Assembly (NCBI GenBank): GCA_030248195.1
Contig: JASAND010015701.1
Location: 1 to 64,000 of the forward strand
Origin: Trissonchulus latispiculum
Taxonomy: Eukaryota > Nematoda > Enoplea > Enoplida > Ironidae
Direction: 5' to 3'
Length of the DNA stretch: 64,000 nt
Part shown: in pieces, positions 35,665-47,701 of the stretch
Numbering within the stretch: the first letter of the stretch is position 1
Layout of the letters: every line of letters starts with the position of its first letter
Made by a program: the position numbers and the translations under genes
Notes under the pieces: model-generated
What the model saw: only the letters and a program-made list of their open reading frames with translations
Told to the model about the DNA's origin: nothing
The model's database searches: none

Positions 35665-36744
35665 GTAATAGCAAGAATATGTAATAGTCAAAGAAAAAAT
35701 TGTTCCATAACATTAAGATTGGCTGGATAGGTATAATGACGACAGATGTCGCCAGGCAATTGAAAACTATGTTCAGCGTTATCCACAATTCAACTGAAAG
35801 TTTAACATTTAGTGGTGCTGCCTGAACCATTATATCGAACAAATCCACCGTCTCAAACAGCTTCTCAAAACTGACGGAATTCTTTACAGCCTAATTTGCA
35901 TATTGTTGTGCACAAGAAAACTTTCTGTTCAACCAGCGGGGGAATTGTGTAAACGTTTCTGAAAACATTCTACTGAGCCCCCTGCTAGAAGTTTGCATTA
36001 AACTTTAAAAGTTTAGTACAATTTATTTAGTTTAGCTAATTGTACTGAGCTCAAAATAGCAAAAGAACACGTAAAATCTCGCAATTCAAACCTTTCCCCC
36101 TCCTGGCAAAAACGTAATAAGAATAAGAAACTAGTCTCAGTGCTAAGGATGTGTCGAATTTTAAGCATACGTTTCTGCACAGTTCATTCTGACCCAGTTT
36201 CGATAACAGCTATCTCGCCTATAGGCGAGATAAAAATCAGCAATAAATAGACACCTCTTAATTAGCTTCAGAGATAATTGGCCAGTGGATTAACATTCAA
36301 TTTAGCTACTCGCTCTAGTGCGAGATTTATACCAAGAGTCTGGAAATAACTAAACCGAAAGGTTGCTCTGTGTTGTAGAACATTTTGGGTGGGATAGGGG
36401 CAAAGTAATCCTCGGTTTAGTTTGAGCTAACTCTAAAATTAAATTAGAATTTAACACAACCTGTAAAGAAGTACAATCCGCTTGATGTGTCGAGTCAATT
36501 ATCAAATTCGATGAAGTTTTTAAAAACTTCACACTATGCAAACTGTGCACACGACTATAATGGGAAATGGGAATGCTTTCGACATACAAGTGAGTAAACG
36601 AGACTCTCAGTAATAAATGTTCAATTCAATCTCAGCGTTATTGTCTTATCGGAATGATATTTCAAGCAAAAGGATACGAGTCATCGTCAAAAAGAAGCTG
36701 TAGAGTAGTCCTGCTCACGGTTATCAATATCGCTTTAGATCAAT
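35665..36744. other. intergenic, no gene seen
   Basis: AT-rich sequence with no open frame of coding character. A short hairpin (TATCTCGCCTATAGGCGAGATA) occurs near 36210. Confidence 0.4.
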
Positions 36745-36791
36745 ACATGTATGTATGTATGTATGTATGTATGTATGTATGTATGTATGTA
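36745..36791. repeat. (ATGT)n microsatellite
   Basis: About eleven uninterrupted ATGT units. Confidence 0.95.
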
Positions 36792-37084
36792 GAAGGTTTG
36801 TTCTGTCTGACGTGAAGGTGAAGGAAATCTAAATCGCATAGTCGTCTTCATTCTTGCCGAGATAAATTCATCTCCTGTCCAAACAAACCAACATCCTGCT
36901 TAATAACTGTTGGTAGGTGCCCATCTTTGGACTCGCGAAGAGTGTCTCCTCGAATAATGACTGACTGTACCGTGGAGGGGGGAAGCAGCCCTTCTACACA
37001 GACTCCTGTTACCTTCCCACCGTGGTAATACCGATTTACTGACCAGTTAGAAATGGACAGAACAAAAAGGAAAATACTTTGTAG

Positions 37085-37160
37085 TAGCAGGGGCTCAAAC
37101 CACCGACCACATGGTCGATAATTTGATCTTATCCTTAGACCACTCGGCTATCTCGAAGGG
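37085..37160 (-). repeat. tRNA-like SINE head or tRNA pseudogene
   Basis: On the minus strand GATAGCCGAGTGGTCTAAGG is a good A box of Leu/Ser type and GGTTTGAGCCCC a B box, about 45 bp apart. The T-stem has mismatches and the acceptor ends do not pair. A similar A box (GCTGGCCGAGTGGTT) is at about 9807 without a B box. A SINE head is more likely than a functional tRNA. Confidence 0.45.
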
Positions 37161-37312
37161 GAAGAGATGGGGTTGTTTATCAAATAAATAACAGTATTTC
37201 GATAACAGCGTACCTATAAATTTGACACTGACACTAAAATGGAGGACAACTTGGCTGCTTCAATTAACGTTTTTCTGTCCATCTCATTTGTGTGTCAATA
37301 GTGACACTGGAT

Positions 37313-38620
37313 ATGTTTTGGCAAAAAAACTGGCACTTCTGTGTGAAGTTTTGTTTTGAGAACGTTTTTGTTAGTTGTAATACCTCCAGCTTTGTAGTCA
37401 AGTGTTCATGGAAAATGAAAGAATTCAGTAAACGAACAACAGTTCACGGAATATATCATTTGGCTAATTCAACGTCAGTTGCGGCAAAAACGTTTTGGCT
37501 ACTGCTGATTGTAGCAGTATTTGGATTTTTGATTTATGAGCTACAAAGGCAGATCCATGACTTCTTCTTGCGACCAACGTCTGTATCCATCTCGGTCCGG
37601 GCGAGGTCTGAACCTCCAGATGTCTACATCATCCCCAGCTGTTGGCTTAATAAGCACAAGTTCAACAGACTGAACTTTACTCAGTCAGAAAAGGATTATC
37701 TGCTCGACAGATTGTTACACCATTTACAGTGGCATCAGCTGCAAAACGGTATAAAATTTGACAACCCAATTTCTACCATGGAGGCTAATTGGACAGTTGA
37801 ATTTTCCGAATTTATCGAAAAAACCGAATACGGAACGCTAATGATGAGTCTTAGTTCAGCTGGTGCAGAAATTGATATCCGCAATGCAGTTGATGCCGAT
37901 GGTGAACCGTTCCTGGCATTATGTGGCGATCAAATTTGCTATAAACTGCCGCAAGTTCCTTCATTTGGTCTAACGTTTGCCATAAATCAGACATTTAACG
38001 AGATGGATCTTGTGTGTCCCAAAGATCATAGCTACTGTTACGAAATTACGGTCGGTCACAATAACCTAATCATAGTCTGTAGTAAAACCGGAGCGTACCA
38101 CACGATTTCTGTTATTACAGATTTTAAGTTTCTTCTGAAAAACTGTGTTTCCTCAAATTTGATACAAAGTGACCATCACTGTGAACTAAATTGTTATGAA
38201 TGGTACTTCAACTGCTACTACGGATGTTCAGTGTTCAATCCAAATGTCAGTTTGCATGATCGATGTAGTTTCAAGCTTCGCTTGCAAGAATTTGCCGATT
38301 CAAAGGAATGCAACTTTTCGCAATGCGCCGGAACCTGTCACTACACTCGCTGCAAACAAATGGTCAACTGGGTAGCCCACCAGACTTTGCCTCTGAAGTC
38401 TGCCGAAGTGCTGGTCTATATCCACTTTTCCAGAGACGTCTATGTCATGGAGGAATTTGAAAACTACAGCTGGCACGCCTTTGTTGCCAACGTGGGTGGT
38501 CTCCTGGGAATTTGTTTCGGAGCCTCGTTCCTGTCAATTGTTCACATTCTAACTGAACTGGCGTCTGTGACACAGACAGTTCTACAGAACAAAAGCTCCA
38601 TTCAAACACCTTCCATGTAA
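37313..38620 (+). CDS. DEG/ENaC-type sodium channel subunit, single exon
   Basis: Degenerin/epithelial sodium channel family, plasma-membrane trimeric cation channels with two membrane segments. From the ATG at 37313 it encodes 435 residues. The frame is open back to a TAA at 37265, so the first ATG is used here; a second at 37415 lies closer to the domain start. The N-terminal cytoplasmic gating motif is KRTTVHGIYHL with its conserved HG. TM1 is near residues 59-78 (FWLLLIVAVFGFLIYELQ). The ectodomain has about 17 cysteines and ends in a cysteine-rich stretch. Pre-TM2 and TM2 read NVGGLLGICFGASFLSIVHI, with GAS at the selectivity-filter position. The channel is shorter than most ASIC/ENaC proteins. 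No intron is needed within it, unusual beside its intron-rich neighbours. The subfamily and ligand are not determined. Confidence 0.9.
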   Translation: MFWQKNWHFCVKFCFENVFVSCNTSSFVVKCSWKMKEFSKRTTVHGIYHLANSTSVAAKTFWLLLIVAVFGFLIYELQRQIHDFFLRPTSVSISVRARSEPPDVYIIPSCWLNKHKFNRLNFTQSEKDYLLDRLLHHLQWHQLQNGIKFDNPISTMEANWTVEFSEFIEKTEYGTLMMSLSSAGAEIDIRNAVDADGEPFLALCGDQICYKLPQVPSFGLTFAINQTFNEMDLVCPKDHSYCYEITVGHNNLIIVCSKTGAYHTISVITDFKFLLKNCVSSNLIQSDHHCELNCYEWYFNCYYGCSVFNPNVSLHDRCSFKLRLQEFADSKECNFSQCAGTCHYTRCKQMVNWVAHQTLPLKSAEVLVYIHFSRDVYVMEEFENYSWHAFVANVGGLLGICFGASFLSIVHILTELASVTQTVLQNKSSIQTPSM

Positions 38621-38959
38621 GCTTTGGCGGCCTTCGTGAGCATAAATACGTTGAATACAACATAAAATTCATTGTGAATATACCAAAATTTGAAGATATC
38701 AACTTCATCATTGGACGACTTCCCCCCCCCAGATAATCCTTGTCAGTTTTTGTGTTCTATTTTCAGGTTATTCACAGAAAGACCTCGTATTTAAAGCTAA
38801 TCGCTGCTTCCTTTGAGTAACAACTTATTTAATTTGTCTGTCAAGAAACTGGAAGAAACAGTTTCTCTTTTGAACACTGAATTCCTAGGTTTTGGTAACT
38901 TTCACGGAAAACTGAAGTTTGACAAGACCTCAGCTGAAAATTTCTCGAAAGCTTTCAGA

Positions 38960-39030
38960 GGACTGTAGGATAACTGCATAACTCGCCTCGCATTGCATAA
39001 ATGGCACATGAAAAAAAACGGAGGACAGTG
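38960..39030. other. channel gene downstream flank
   Basis: Sequence between the channel gene and the palindrome. CATAAA and AATACA at about 38640-38660 might serve as weak poly(A) signals for the channel; no AATAAA is seen. Confidence 0.25.
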
Positions 39031-41722
39031 ACACTAAAGTCTGACCAAAAAATGTAGAAAGCGAAATTGTTTGCTTTATATCTCGTAAACGCTTCAAGAT
39101 AGCTGCCATACATTATATATTTTCTGAACCGGAATGACGAGATCTTTCTTCTCGTGAAAAAATTTTTTTGAAATTTCCCGTGCGATTTCAAAGGGTGCCG
39201 CTTTTATATGTCCAGAAGGATTGGTAAATGCTACACCCACGATTTTTTCAGAAAAATTTTCCCCTTGCCCGAATGTCCTACACACCAAATTTCAGCTTTG
39301 TTGGTTGAAAATTGCGTGAGTTATTCCATTTTTTAGATTTTCAAAATCCTTTGATCTTTGCCGCTTTTTCGACTTTGACTGGTTGTTACTCGCCACTCGC
39401 TCAACGAAAAAATTTTTTGATTGGATTTTCAGGACCGCCTGGGTGTCCGCTTTCATCTGATATACGTGGTATTTCAAAATTTGAAAGTAGATTTTTTCGA
39501 AAAATATCACTTTTTGACCCAAAATTTCGGCAAAGCGAATCCAGCAAAAGTGAATAAAAATAACATAATCTTAAAGTTCATTATGAGCTGAATCCAACGA
39601 TATAAAGTTTTCGTGGCTACGACTTATATTGCGCCAGCAATGAATTTTTAAACATTTTCTTATTTCAGCTGGTTTTTGCTAAAGTCTGACACAAAAATGT
39701 GTGTACAAAACCTGTAAGGCCTCCAGTGAACTCAATATACGCCGTAACCCCATAAAACCATATATTTTCGGAATCCTTGCAGCGAGATGAACATTTTTAT
39801 AAAATTTAAAAGTTTTTAAAATTTCAAAAATTTTAAAATATCGGTTTTTCGGGGAATTTTTTCGGACCGTTCAAGCTGTTCAGCTCATTCCTTCAGAAAA
39901 ATTTTCCCGTCCGAAGACGCATCGATTGACACAAGAACGAAAAAAATCGGTTGAGAAATAAGCATTTTATTCCAAAATTTCGTTTTTCCATTTCCTTTGA
40001 TGTTTGCCGCTTTTTGCAAGTTTGACTGGTTATTACTCGCGACTCGCTCAACTTAAAATTTTTTCGATTAGATTTTCAGGACCGCCTAGGCGCCCGCTTT
40101 CACCTGATATATGTGGTATTTCAAATTTTGAAAGTAGATTTTTTTGAAAAATACCACTTTTTGACCAAAAATTTCGGCAAAGCACATTTAACAAAAGTGA
40201 GTAGAACTAAGATAATCATAAAATTCAAGCTGAGCTGAATCCAACGATATAAAGCTTTTGTTGCTACGACTTATATATATGGCGCCAGCAATGAATTTTT
40301 AAACATTATCCCTTATTTCCGATGGATTTTGGCTCTCTTTGATGTTGCCGCCATGATTTGACTGAAGCAGTGTAAACTAGCAAAACCAGCTGAAATAAAG
40401 GATATTGTTTAAAAATTCATTGCTGGCGCAATATAAGTCGTAAGAACAAAAGCCTTATATCGTTGGATTCAGCTCAGCTTGAATTTTATGATTATGTTAT
40501 CTTTACTCACTTTTGCTAAATCTGCTTTGCCGAATTTTTTGGTCAAAAAGTGGTATTTTTCAAAAAATCTACTTTCAAAATTTGAAATACCACATATCTC
40601 ACGTGAAAGCGGGCGCCTAGGCGGTCCTGAAAATCTAATCGAAAAAATTTCCCGTTGAGCGAGTCGCGAGTAATAACCAGTCAAAGTTGCAAAAAGCGGC
40701 AAACATCAAAGGAAATGGAAAAACGAAATTTTGGAATAAAATGCATATTTCTCAACCGATTTTTTTCGTTCTTGTGTCAATCGATGCGTCTTCGGACGGG
40801 AAAATTTTTCTGAAAGAAAGAGCTGAATAGCTTGAACGGTCCGAAAAAATTCCCCTATAAACCGATATTTTAAAATTTTTGAAATTTTAAAAAATTTTAA
40901 TTTTATAAAAATGTTCATCTCGCTGCAAGGATTCCGAAAATATATGGTTTTATGGGGTTACGACGTATACTGAATTCACTGGAGGCCTTACAAATTTTGT
41001 ACACACATTTTTGTGTCAGACTTTAGTTTACGCTGGTTCAGGTAAATCTAGGCGGCAACATCAAAGGAAGCCAAAAACCAGCTTGAAATAAGGGAAATGT
41101 TTAAAAATTCATTGCTGGCGCAATATAAGTCGTAGCCACGAAAACTTTATATCGTTGGATTCAGCTCATAATGAACTTTATGATTATGTTATTTTTATTC
41201 ACTTTTGGTGGATTCGCTTTGCCGGAATTTTGGGTCAAAAAGTGGTATTTTTCGAAAAAATCGACTTTCAAATTTTGAAATACCACGTCTATCAGATGAA
41301 AGCGGACACCCAGGCGGTCCTGAAAATCCAATCAAAAAATTTTTTTCGTTGAGCGAGTGGCGAGTAACAACCAGTCAAAGTCGAAAAAGCGGCAAAGATC
41401 AAAGGATTTTGAAAATTTAAAAAATGGAATAACTCACGCAATTTTCAACCAACAAAGCTGAAATTCGGTGTGTAGGACATTCGGGCAAGGGGAAAATTTT
41501 CCTGAAAAAATCGTGGTTGTAGCATTTACCAATTCTTCTGGACATATAAAAGCGGCACCCTTTGAAATCGCACGGGAAATTTCAAAAAACTTTTTTCACG
41601 AGAAGAAAGATCTCATCATTCCGGTTCAGAAAATATATAATTTATGGCAGTTATCTTGAAGCGTTTACGAGATATAAAGCAAACAATTTCGCTTTCTACA
41701 TTTTTTGGTCAGACTTTAGTGT
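39031..41722. mobile_element. 2.7-kb palindrome with tandem-dimer arms
   Basis: ACACTAAAGTCTGACC at 39031 is matched by GGTCAGACTTTAGTGT ending at 41722. The two halves are inverted copies over nearly their whole length, meeting near 40375. Each arm is itself two related tandem units of about 640 bp. In each unit TTTTCAGGACCGCCT, TTTTGAAAGTAGATTTTTT, CGATATAAAG and GCGCCAGCAATGAATTTTTA occur in the same order. The overall order is A-B-B'-A'. No transposase frame remains. A fragment of the outer unit is also found at 51144-51203. Confidence 0.85.
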
Positions 41723-41789
41723 TTGAGACCGGGGGCCCGGCCGAACCTATAGACGGCCGGTGATTCCGTAGGCCCGACAACCTAGAGCA

Positions 41790-42399
41790 GGGGCCAATTT
41801 CATAAAACTTTGCAAGTTGCGGATTCCTCAACTCGCAGCTACGAGTTGCGGATTTGCAAGCTGCAAGTGTTGCATAAAGGGTCAAGTGCGGAATCCGCAC
41901 TTGCACTTGAATTGCGCGTCAAGTAGGGTGCAAGCTGCGAGTTCGCTTGAACATAAGCAGCAAGTGAGTGTTTCATAAAACCCTCTGGAACACTCACTTG
42001 TAACTTGCAAGTGCGAGTAGAGTCGTCTAGTAGATTTTAACTAGACGATTTTCAAAAAAATTGAATATCTTCGTTAATTTTCGTCAGTTTTTAACCAAAT
42101 TTAAGAAATAACTGCTTTAACATGTTTTGCATACTTTGTGAAAATTTCAGTAAATTTTAAGTAGTTTTGAAAAAGTTACGATTTTTAAAAAAAATTACGG
42201 TCATTTATGCTTCTACTCGCACTTGCAATGCAAGTACTCGCACTTGCGTTGCAAGTGGGTCAAGTTCCGCAACTTGCTTAGCTAATTTCGGCAAGTTTGC
42301 GGAAAATCATGAAGCACTTGTAATCCGCACTTGCATTTCAAGTGCGAGTACTCGCAAACTCGCACTTGCAAATCCGCAAGATTTTATGAAATTGGCTCC
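41790..42399. mobile_element. TIR element rich in CAAGTGCGAGT words
   Basis: GGGCCAATTTCATAAAA at the left is matched by TTTTATGAAATTGGCTCC at the right. The subterminal 200 bp on each side consist of AAGTGCGAGT and TTGCGGAT words in both orientations. No coding capacity. Confidence 0.7.
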
Positions 42400-43959
42400 A
42401 GTTCGCAGTGCTAGTGCAGCTATTATGACTGCTAGATATTGATTTTTCGGATGGTATATTAGAAAAATATATGTGTATGTGTACCACACTGCCTGACTGT
42501 ACAGCCCGGACTAAAATCAGTCTTTTTTACCGTTTTGTGTAAATATGCAGCTCCAGATTCCAAACCTTGGCCCTCCTTGACGCATAACCAGTTTTTGTCC
42601 TAATACTGTTGACGTGTGAGCAGGAAGATGATGAAAAAGAGAGCAGTGCTCGGATCGGTTCCACTGGAACCGGTAGAATCGGAACCGGAACCGGTAGAAC
42701 CGGAACCGGAAGGATTTTTAGAACCGGAACCGGAACCGGTAGTATTTGGAACAGGACCGGTTCCAGTGTAATTTTTGTCTGAGATGATTTGACACATGTA
42801 ACCAGAAATTAAGTTTTCAGCCTGCAAATTTTAAAAATTTCTCTAGCCCTTAAATTTAAATTTTCCGTCTGCAAATTCTGAAAATTTGTCTACTTAGATT
42901 TTGAATGTGGTTTTCTGGGAGTCTGCCGAAACTCATTGGCCGGCCAACTCATTTTACGGTATTATTCTCCAACCAGTAAGAGTTTAACTTTTTCTTGCAT
43001 GTTGGCGAGATACCCACTTACTTTTGAGCTGATGATTCCTTTTGGAGTCATCGACTTTGAAGCATTATTACTAATTGTTTGCTTAGAGTTACGAAGCCAC
43101 CTTTATATCAAAATATAGCCTAAGACTTTCTTTTTCTAATGGATACCTGGAAACTAGCTATGGTTTTCTAGAGTTTTCACTGAATATTAGAATGAGTGCC
43201 TTTTTATTTTTGTATTCTGGAAGCAAAGCAAAAACGAAAGAAAGAAAGCAAGAGAAACATCAGCTACGCCACTTTGATACCTCTACCAACAGCTGGGAAC
43301 CCTTTTCAGTTATTATAAAGCGCTCTTCGTTATGAACAAATTTTAGCAAAAAGTACAGGTTTATAACGCCAAAAGACGTAATCTAACTGTAGAAAAAGCA
43401 TAGAAAGATGTTTAGAAAAGCAAAAATTTTGGACATTTGAACAGTTTTTTACACTTTTTAAATACACTACTTTTTTACACTTTTCATCATTTTCAATATA
43501 GATTTTTCACATCTTTAATACTTTTTAACACTACTTTTTCGAAATTTTTACACTTTTTATAGGTACACTACACCGCCAATTGTTAAGATTTCAGATATAA
43601 TGAATCTTGCTAAATCTGCCACTACTTTAATGCAAAAGGGAAACATGAATAGTTTCTGAGCCCGCAGGATAGAGGATTGAGAGCAATTAGCAAAATTCTT
43701 GATCAATTATCAAATAAAAAATATAAGAGGACCAGCAAATATATACCTTTAGTGGCTGTGGCATGCCTGAACGTCATAAATCCGATACTTTCTGGCGATT
43801 GAATTACCCTTGAGTCATTACCATGGTACACAGAAAATTAGTTTAGGATTGAAACTTTTTTTACATATTCGTTACAGCTTTCTACATTTTTTACACTGTA
43901 AAAAGAGGTGTGAAATTTAATTAAATACATTTTACACGTAACGACTTTTTTTGAGAAGG

Positions 43960-44180
43960 GCCTAGCAACAGCGGCACACAATGTGGCCATTGCGTTGCTG
44001 CTCTCCCCAGACCGTTTAAAAATACGTACAAGAGGCAGAGAAGCGAAGGTCAAGGACAGAAACGTGACCCCCAAGCCAGTCAGACGTACGGTTATTTCAG
44101 TTGCACCCAGGTCAGCAATGGTTGTCTGGCCAACCACCACTGACCCCCGCATGTCAAGCACAACTAGGATGGCTGAAAAC
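43960..44180 (-). other. GC-richer passenger block of unknown origin
   Basis: Inside the AT-rich hAT element this block has higher GC and an acceptor-like TTTTCAG at its minus-strand start, followed by an open stretch (AILVVLDMRGSVVVGQTT and on, with a hydrophobic segment). It is not similar to anything I recognise. It may be a captured host exon or chance. Confidence 0.3.
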
Positions 44181-44673
44181 TAACAAAGCTTGCCCGACAG
44201 CTTGGGATACAAAAAGAAAAAGGCTGCAGGAATTGAATCGGAAGGGAAAGGCGAGCACTGAGATAGGATAGAGGTGAAAAATCCGTATCTTTAAAAGCGT
44301 ATACGCATTATGTAGCTTCGACATAATTTTTAAAATTTACAACTAAATGTATAATTCATAATAATGTAATGAGGCTAGATTGCCAAAATATCTTCATTAT
44401 CCTCTAAGATTGCCTATTGTCTGAAATTTTTATTGGAGAACTGAAGTAGACACAGAGGGACCTTTTTCACCCGCCATGCCTACCTCTGTCCCAATCAAAT
44501 TGTCAAGACAAAACTAAAAAAAACGAAGGATAACTTAGCTAAGACGCCATTCTGGATTTGGTTCTGCTCCAAGTTGGCCTGCCCATGCTCCTCTGTTCCA
44601 TCAGCCGCTATGAGGCTGTTCAGATGTTTAATTGAAAACATTCTTTGTTGGATCGACTATGATTTATACCCAT

Positions 44674-45571
44674 TTCTGCGTCTAGCTGTAAAATACAACC
44701 TTATTTGCAAAAGCATTTGCTTTTGGATGAAAAATAGCAATCTCTTAGAAAATAGTATATTTGGTCCGAATTCTGCGATGATCTGATTTTGTGTTGTTCT
44801 TTTCTGAGTTTTTATATATACTGCAACTTTTAGATTTGCGAGTTTTTACTTTCCCGTTGGGTTATAACTGTGCAAAATTTGAACAAAATATGGGAATTCA
44901 AAACACATTACATTAGAGCCCGTTCCAGTTCCAGTTCCAGTGTGCTTCGATACAAACTTTTAAAATTGATAAATTGCTAATACGAAATCGATTGTTTGAG
45001 CTAGGCAGACAAAGCGCAAGCTATTCAGATTTGCCTACGAAACTTCATTAGCTTCCAATGGCAGCCTGTGTAACTTGCAAACAGCTCAGTAATAGCAAGA
45101 GTACATAATATAAGAGTGTGCCATTAGGCACACTCTCTGTTATCAGAGCAAAAACTATGCTCTGCTCGCTAACGGCCCACCCCCCCCCCCCGCAAATTAG
45201 ACCCTTCACTTCAAAGAATTTTGTGTGCTATGTTTGTGTTCTAAAGCTCGAAGCAGGCACAAAATTCGCGCACGTACTGCTTGTGTTTTCGAGCTTAAGC
45301 ACATAAACATACCCCCGTTTCGACGTTCTGCGTCTAGCTGTAAAATACAACCTTAAAACATAGGCACTTGCTTTTGGATGAAAAATAGCAATCTCTTAGA
45401 AAATAGTATATTTGGTCCGAATTCTGCGATGATCTGATTTTGTGTTGTTCTTTTCTGAGTTTTTATATATACTGCAACTTTTAGATTTGCGAGTTTTTAC
45501 TTTCCCGTTGGGTTATAACTGTGCAAAATTTGAACAAAATATGGAAATTCAAAACACATTACATTAGAGCC
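44674..45571. repeat. direct duplication interrupted by a copied patch
   Basis: The segment 44674-44920 is repeated almost exactly at 45326-45571. Between them about 400 bp (44930-45322) matches 35160-35525, including host flank plus a truncated CAAGAGTAC element. The first copy ends GAGCC followed by the patch, the second GAGCC followed by a MITE. Confidence 0.75.
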
Positions 45572-45572
45572 T

Positions 45573-45925
45573 GGTTTACACTATCAAACTTTCTTCTGAT
45601 TTTGCCAGATGGAACAAAACGTCAGAGCAAACATTTTGTATCCAACTTGTAGGACATTGTCCATCAAACAAGCAAGGAGTTTGCGACTGACAATGCCAGT
45701 GTCCAATCAAATTCAGCTTCTGTTCCTTCACACCAGCTCTTTTCAAAATCAAGCAATATGACTGGTCAGTTTCGTCTGATATCAGACGGAATTTCCATTT
45801 TCGTCCAACAAAAATTTCATTGTTAGAGCTGAGTCAGTTAGTCGTTTACACGTGAGAATTTAGACTGACTTTTGTTTGAAGAAAATTTTCTGACGAAGTC
45901 AGAACAAAGTTTGATAGTGTAAACC
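45573..45925. mobile_element. MITE with GGTTTACACTATCAAACTTT TIR
   Basis: The TIR of 20 bp is repeated in inverse at the right end (AAAGTTTGATAGTGTAAACC). Interior words TCTGAC/GTCAGA are repeated in both orientations. TSD not resolved. Confidence 0.7.
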
Positions 45926-46205
45926 CCCCCTTAATAAACTTAGCTTTTGTCCGACTGTCTTCGCCACGTGGTTGATCAGATCGAATGAAACCTTGCTTCT
46001 GCAGAAGATGCAGTCAATTTGATATTCACGTAACAACTTTGGGACATTATATTTTGATACAATTTATATAAAAAATCAAAAAATTTTCAATTGTAAGTGT
46101 TTTGTAAAAATCTCATTTGGTACCGGAAGCTATGTAGAACCGGAACCGGTGCTCTGGAACCGGAACCGGAACCGGTTCCAAAAATCGGAACCGGTCAGAG
46201 CACTA

Positions 46206-47172
46206 GAAGAGAGTACAGTATGAAACTAAATCTAAACTAAGCTAAACTCAAGCTTCGAGAGCCTGAGAGTATTTTGAATAAATTTGTTGTGAATTGAACA
46301 AATTCTATTCAGTATTCTAGCAATCCAGCTACAGTAAATGAAATTAACAGTGAGTTATTTAACGTGGTGTAGTTTAGACGTAGGCAGGCACTGCTTTTTA
46401 GCGCAGCGATTTGGAGTTCGTTTTAAGCGCTAAATTAAAAATTTTCAGGTTGTTGATTTACATCCCGGGCGGTGGTCGGCAGGACGGACGCCGAACAAAC
46501 GTCACTAAGTGACACAGCCTCGCCGAATGTGGTCTTAATTTTTTTGTCCCTGTAAAAATGGCCCCAAAACCAAAATCACTCGTTGAAGATTTAATCTTTC
46601 GTTTCCAGCAGCTGTACATTTACGAGTCTCCAGCAGGGACTCCTCAAATTTATTACCATACGTTTTAAAGGAACAAGGATTCCTTTTTCGGAATTTATTT
46701 CTAGAATGAAGTGGACAAAAAAATAGAAATGCTTCCAACGTAACCTACCATTATTCCTCCACAAGGTTCCGGAACAATCTGAGTTATGCCCACTACAAAA
46801 CGAGCCTAGGAAGGTGTGAGAGAGATAACTTTATCTTACCTTACTGCGTTCTTCGAATTGTGTTTAAAATTGTCAGGAGACAGTTGAAATTTCAATGCGT
46901 ACACGCAAAAATGCAGGCCTAAATATTCGAAAATGAAGATTCTACGTCTGCACATTGACAGTCATCCATTAGGAAATGTACACGCGCGGTGCTAAAATTG
47001 GCCAGGGGGAAGTTGGTCTTGACTTGAGCCGAAATCTGCGGCCCGCACAGAACCGTCCTGCAGCTCGCTTACACAATCTGCGATGGTGCGAGGTCACGCA
47101 CTATTTCAAAAGATCAGACATCCATAGTAAAATTTTCAAAGATCAGCCTGTCACTATTATTTATTTCATGTA
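46206..47172. other. intergenic, no gene seen
   Basis: No open frame with coding character, no repeat with readable ends. Confidence 0.4.
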
Positions 47173-47174
47173 TA

Positions 47175-47701
47175 CAGTGGGGCGCTGGGGTCTCTTGCTC
47201 AATTCGCCCCAGCCCTAACTTTTGGCTTTTTGACCAATAAGTTTAAAACTTTGTGTGGGTGCATACAGTAGGGTGATCAATTCAAAAAATTTAATTTTTA
47301 GTTTGGTAAGGGGGGACCAACGGGAATGCTGAAAACTTGCATACAGGGGTTTTCAGTGGCGCTGCACCCGAATCCATCCGTTTTCGTTGAAGCTTTTCTT
47401 TAGCCCAGGATAAGTTTACAACTTTAGCTCATATAAGCTATGTAACCAAAAGCATTATCGAAAAACGCATTTCGGATTCGGGCTCAGCGCCCCTGAAAAC
47501 TCCTGTATGCAAGTTTTCAGCAAAACGTTTTCAAAAAATTTTTCGATTCCCCTTGGTTCCTCCCCCCTTACCAAACTATAAATTAAACTTCATTTTTTAA
47601 AATTTTTGAATTCATCACCCTCCAATCCGCACTCATATAAAATTTCAAAGTTATTGGTCAAAAATCAAGTTAGGGCTGAGGGGGAATTGCCCGGCGCTGT
47701 G
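47175..47701. mobile_element. TIR element with CAGTGGGGCGC end, TA flanks
   Basis: CAGTGGGGCGCTGGGG at the left and GGCGCTGTG at the right are diverged TIRs inside TA dinucleotides. The inverted similarity runs about 150 bp inwards (AGCCCTAACTT, GACCAATAA, TAGTTTGGTAAGGGGG). A degraded relative lies at about 59560-59905. Possibly Tc1/mariner-like by the TA target, but no transposase is present. Confidence 0.6.

Larger units (their letters stand above)
42644..46205. mobile_element. composite hAT element with GGAACC arrays
   Basis: The ends CAGTGCTCGGATCGGTTCC and TAGTGCTCTGACCGGTTCC (right end read inward) are TIRs. Flanking octamers AAAGAGAG (42636-42643) and GAAGAGAG (46206-46213) agree at seven of eight. 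GGAACC hexamer arrays lie just inside both ends (42658-42755 and 46135-46195). The body is non-coding patchwork: part of a TTAA-element relative, a GC-richer block at 43960-44180, a split duplication and a small MITE. Confidence 0.75.
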
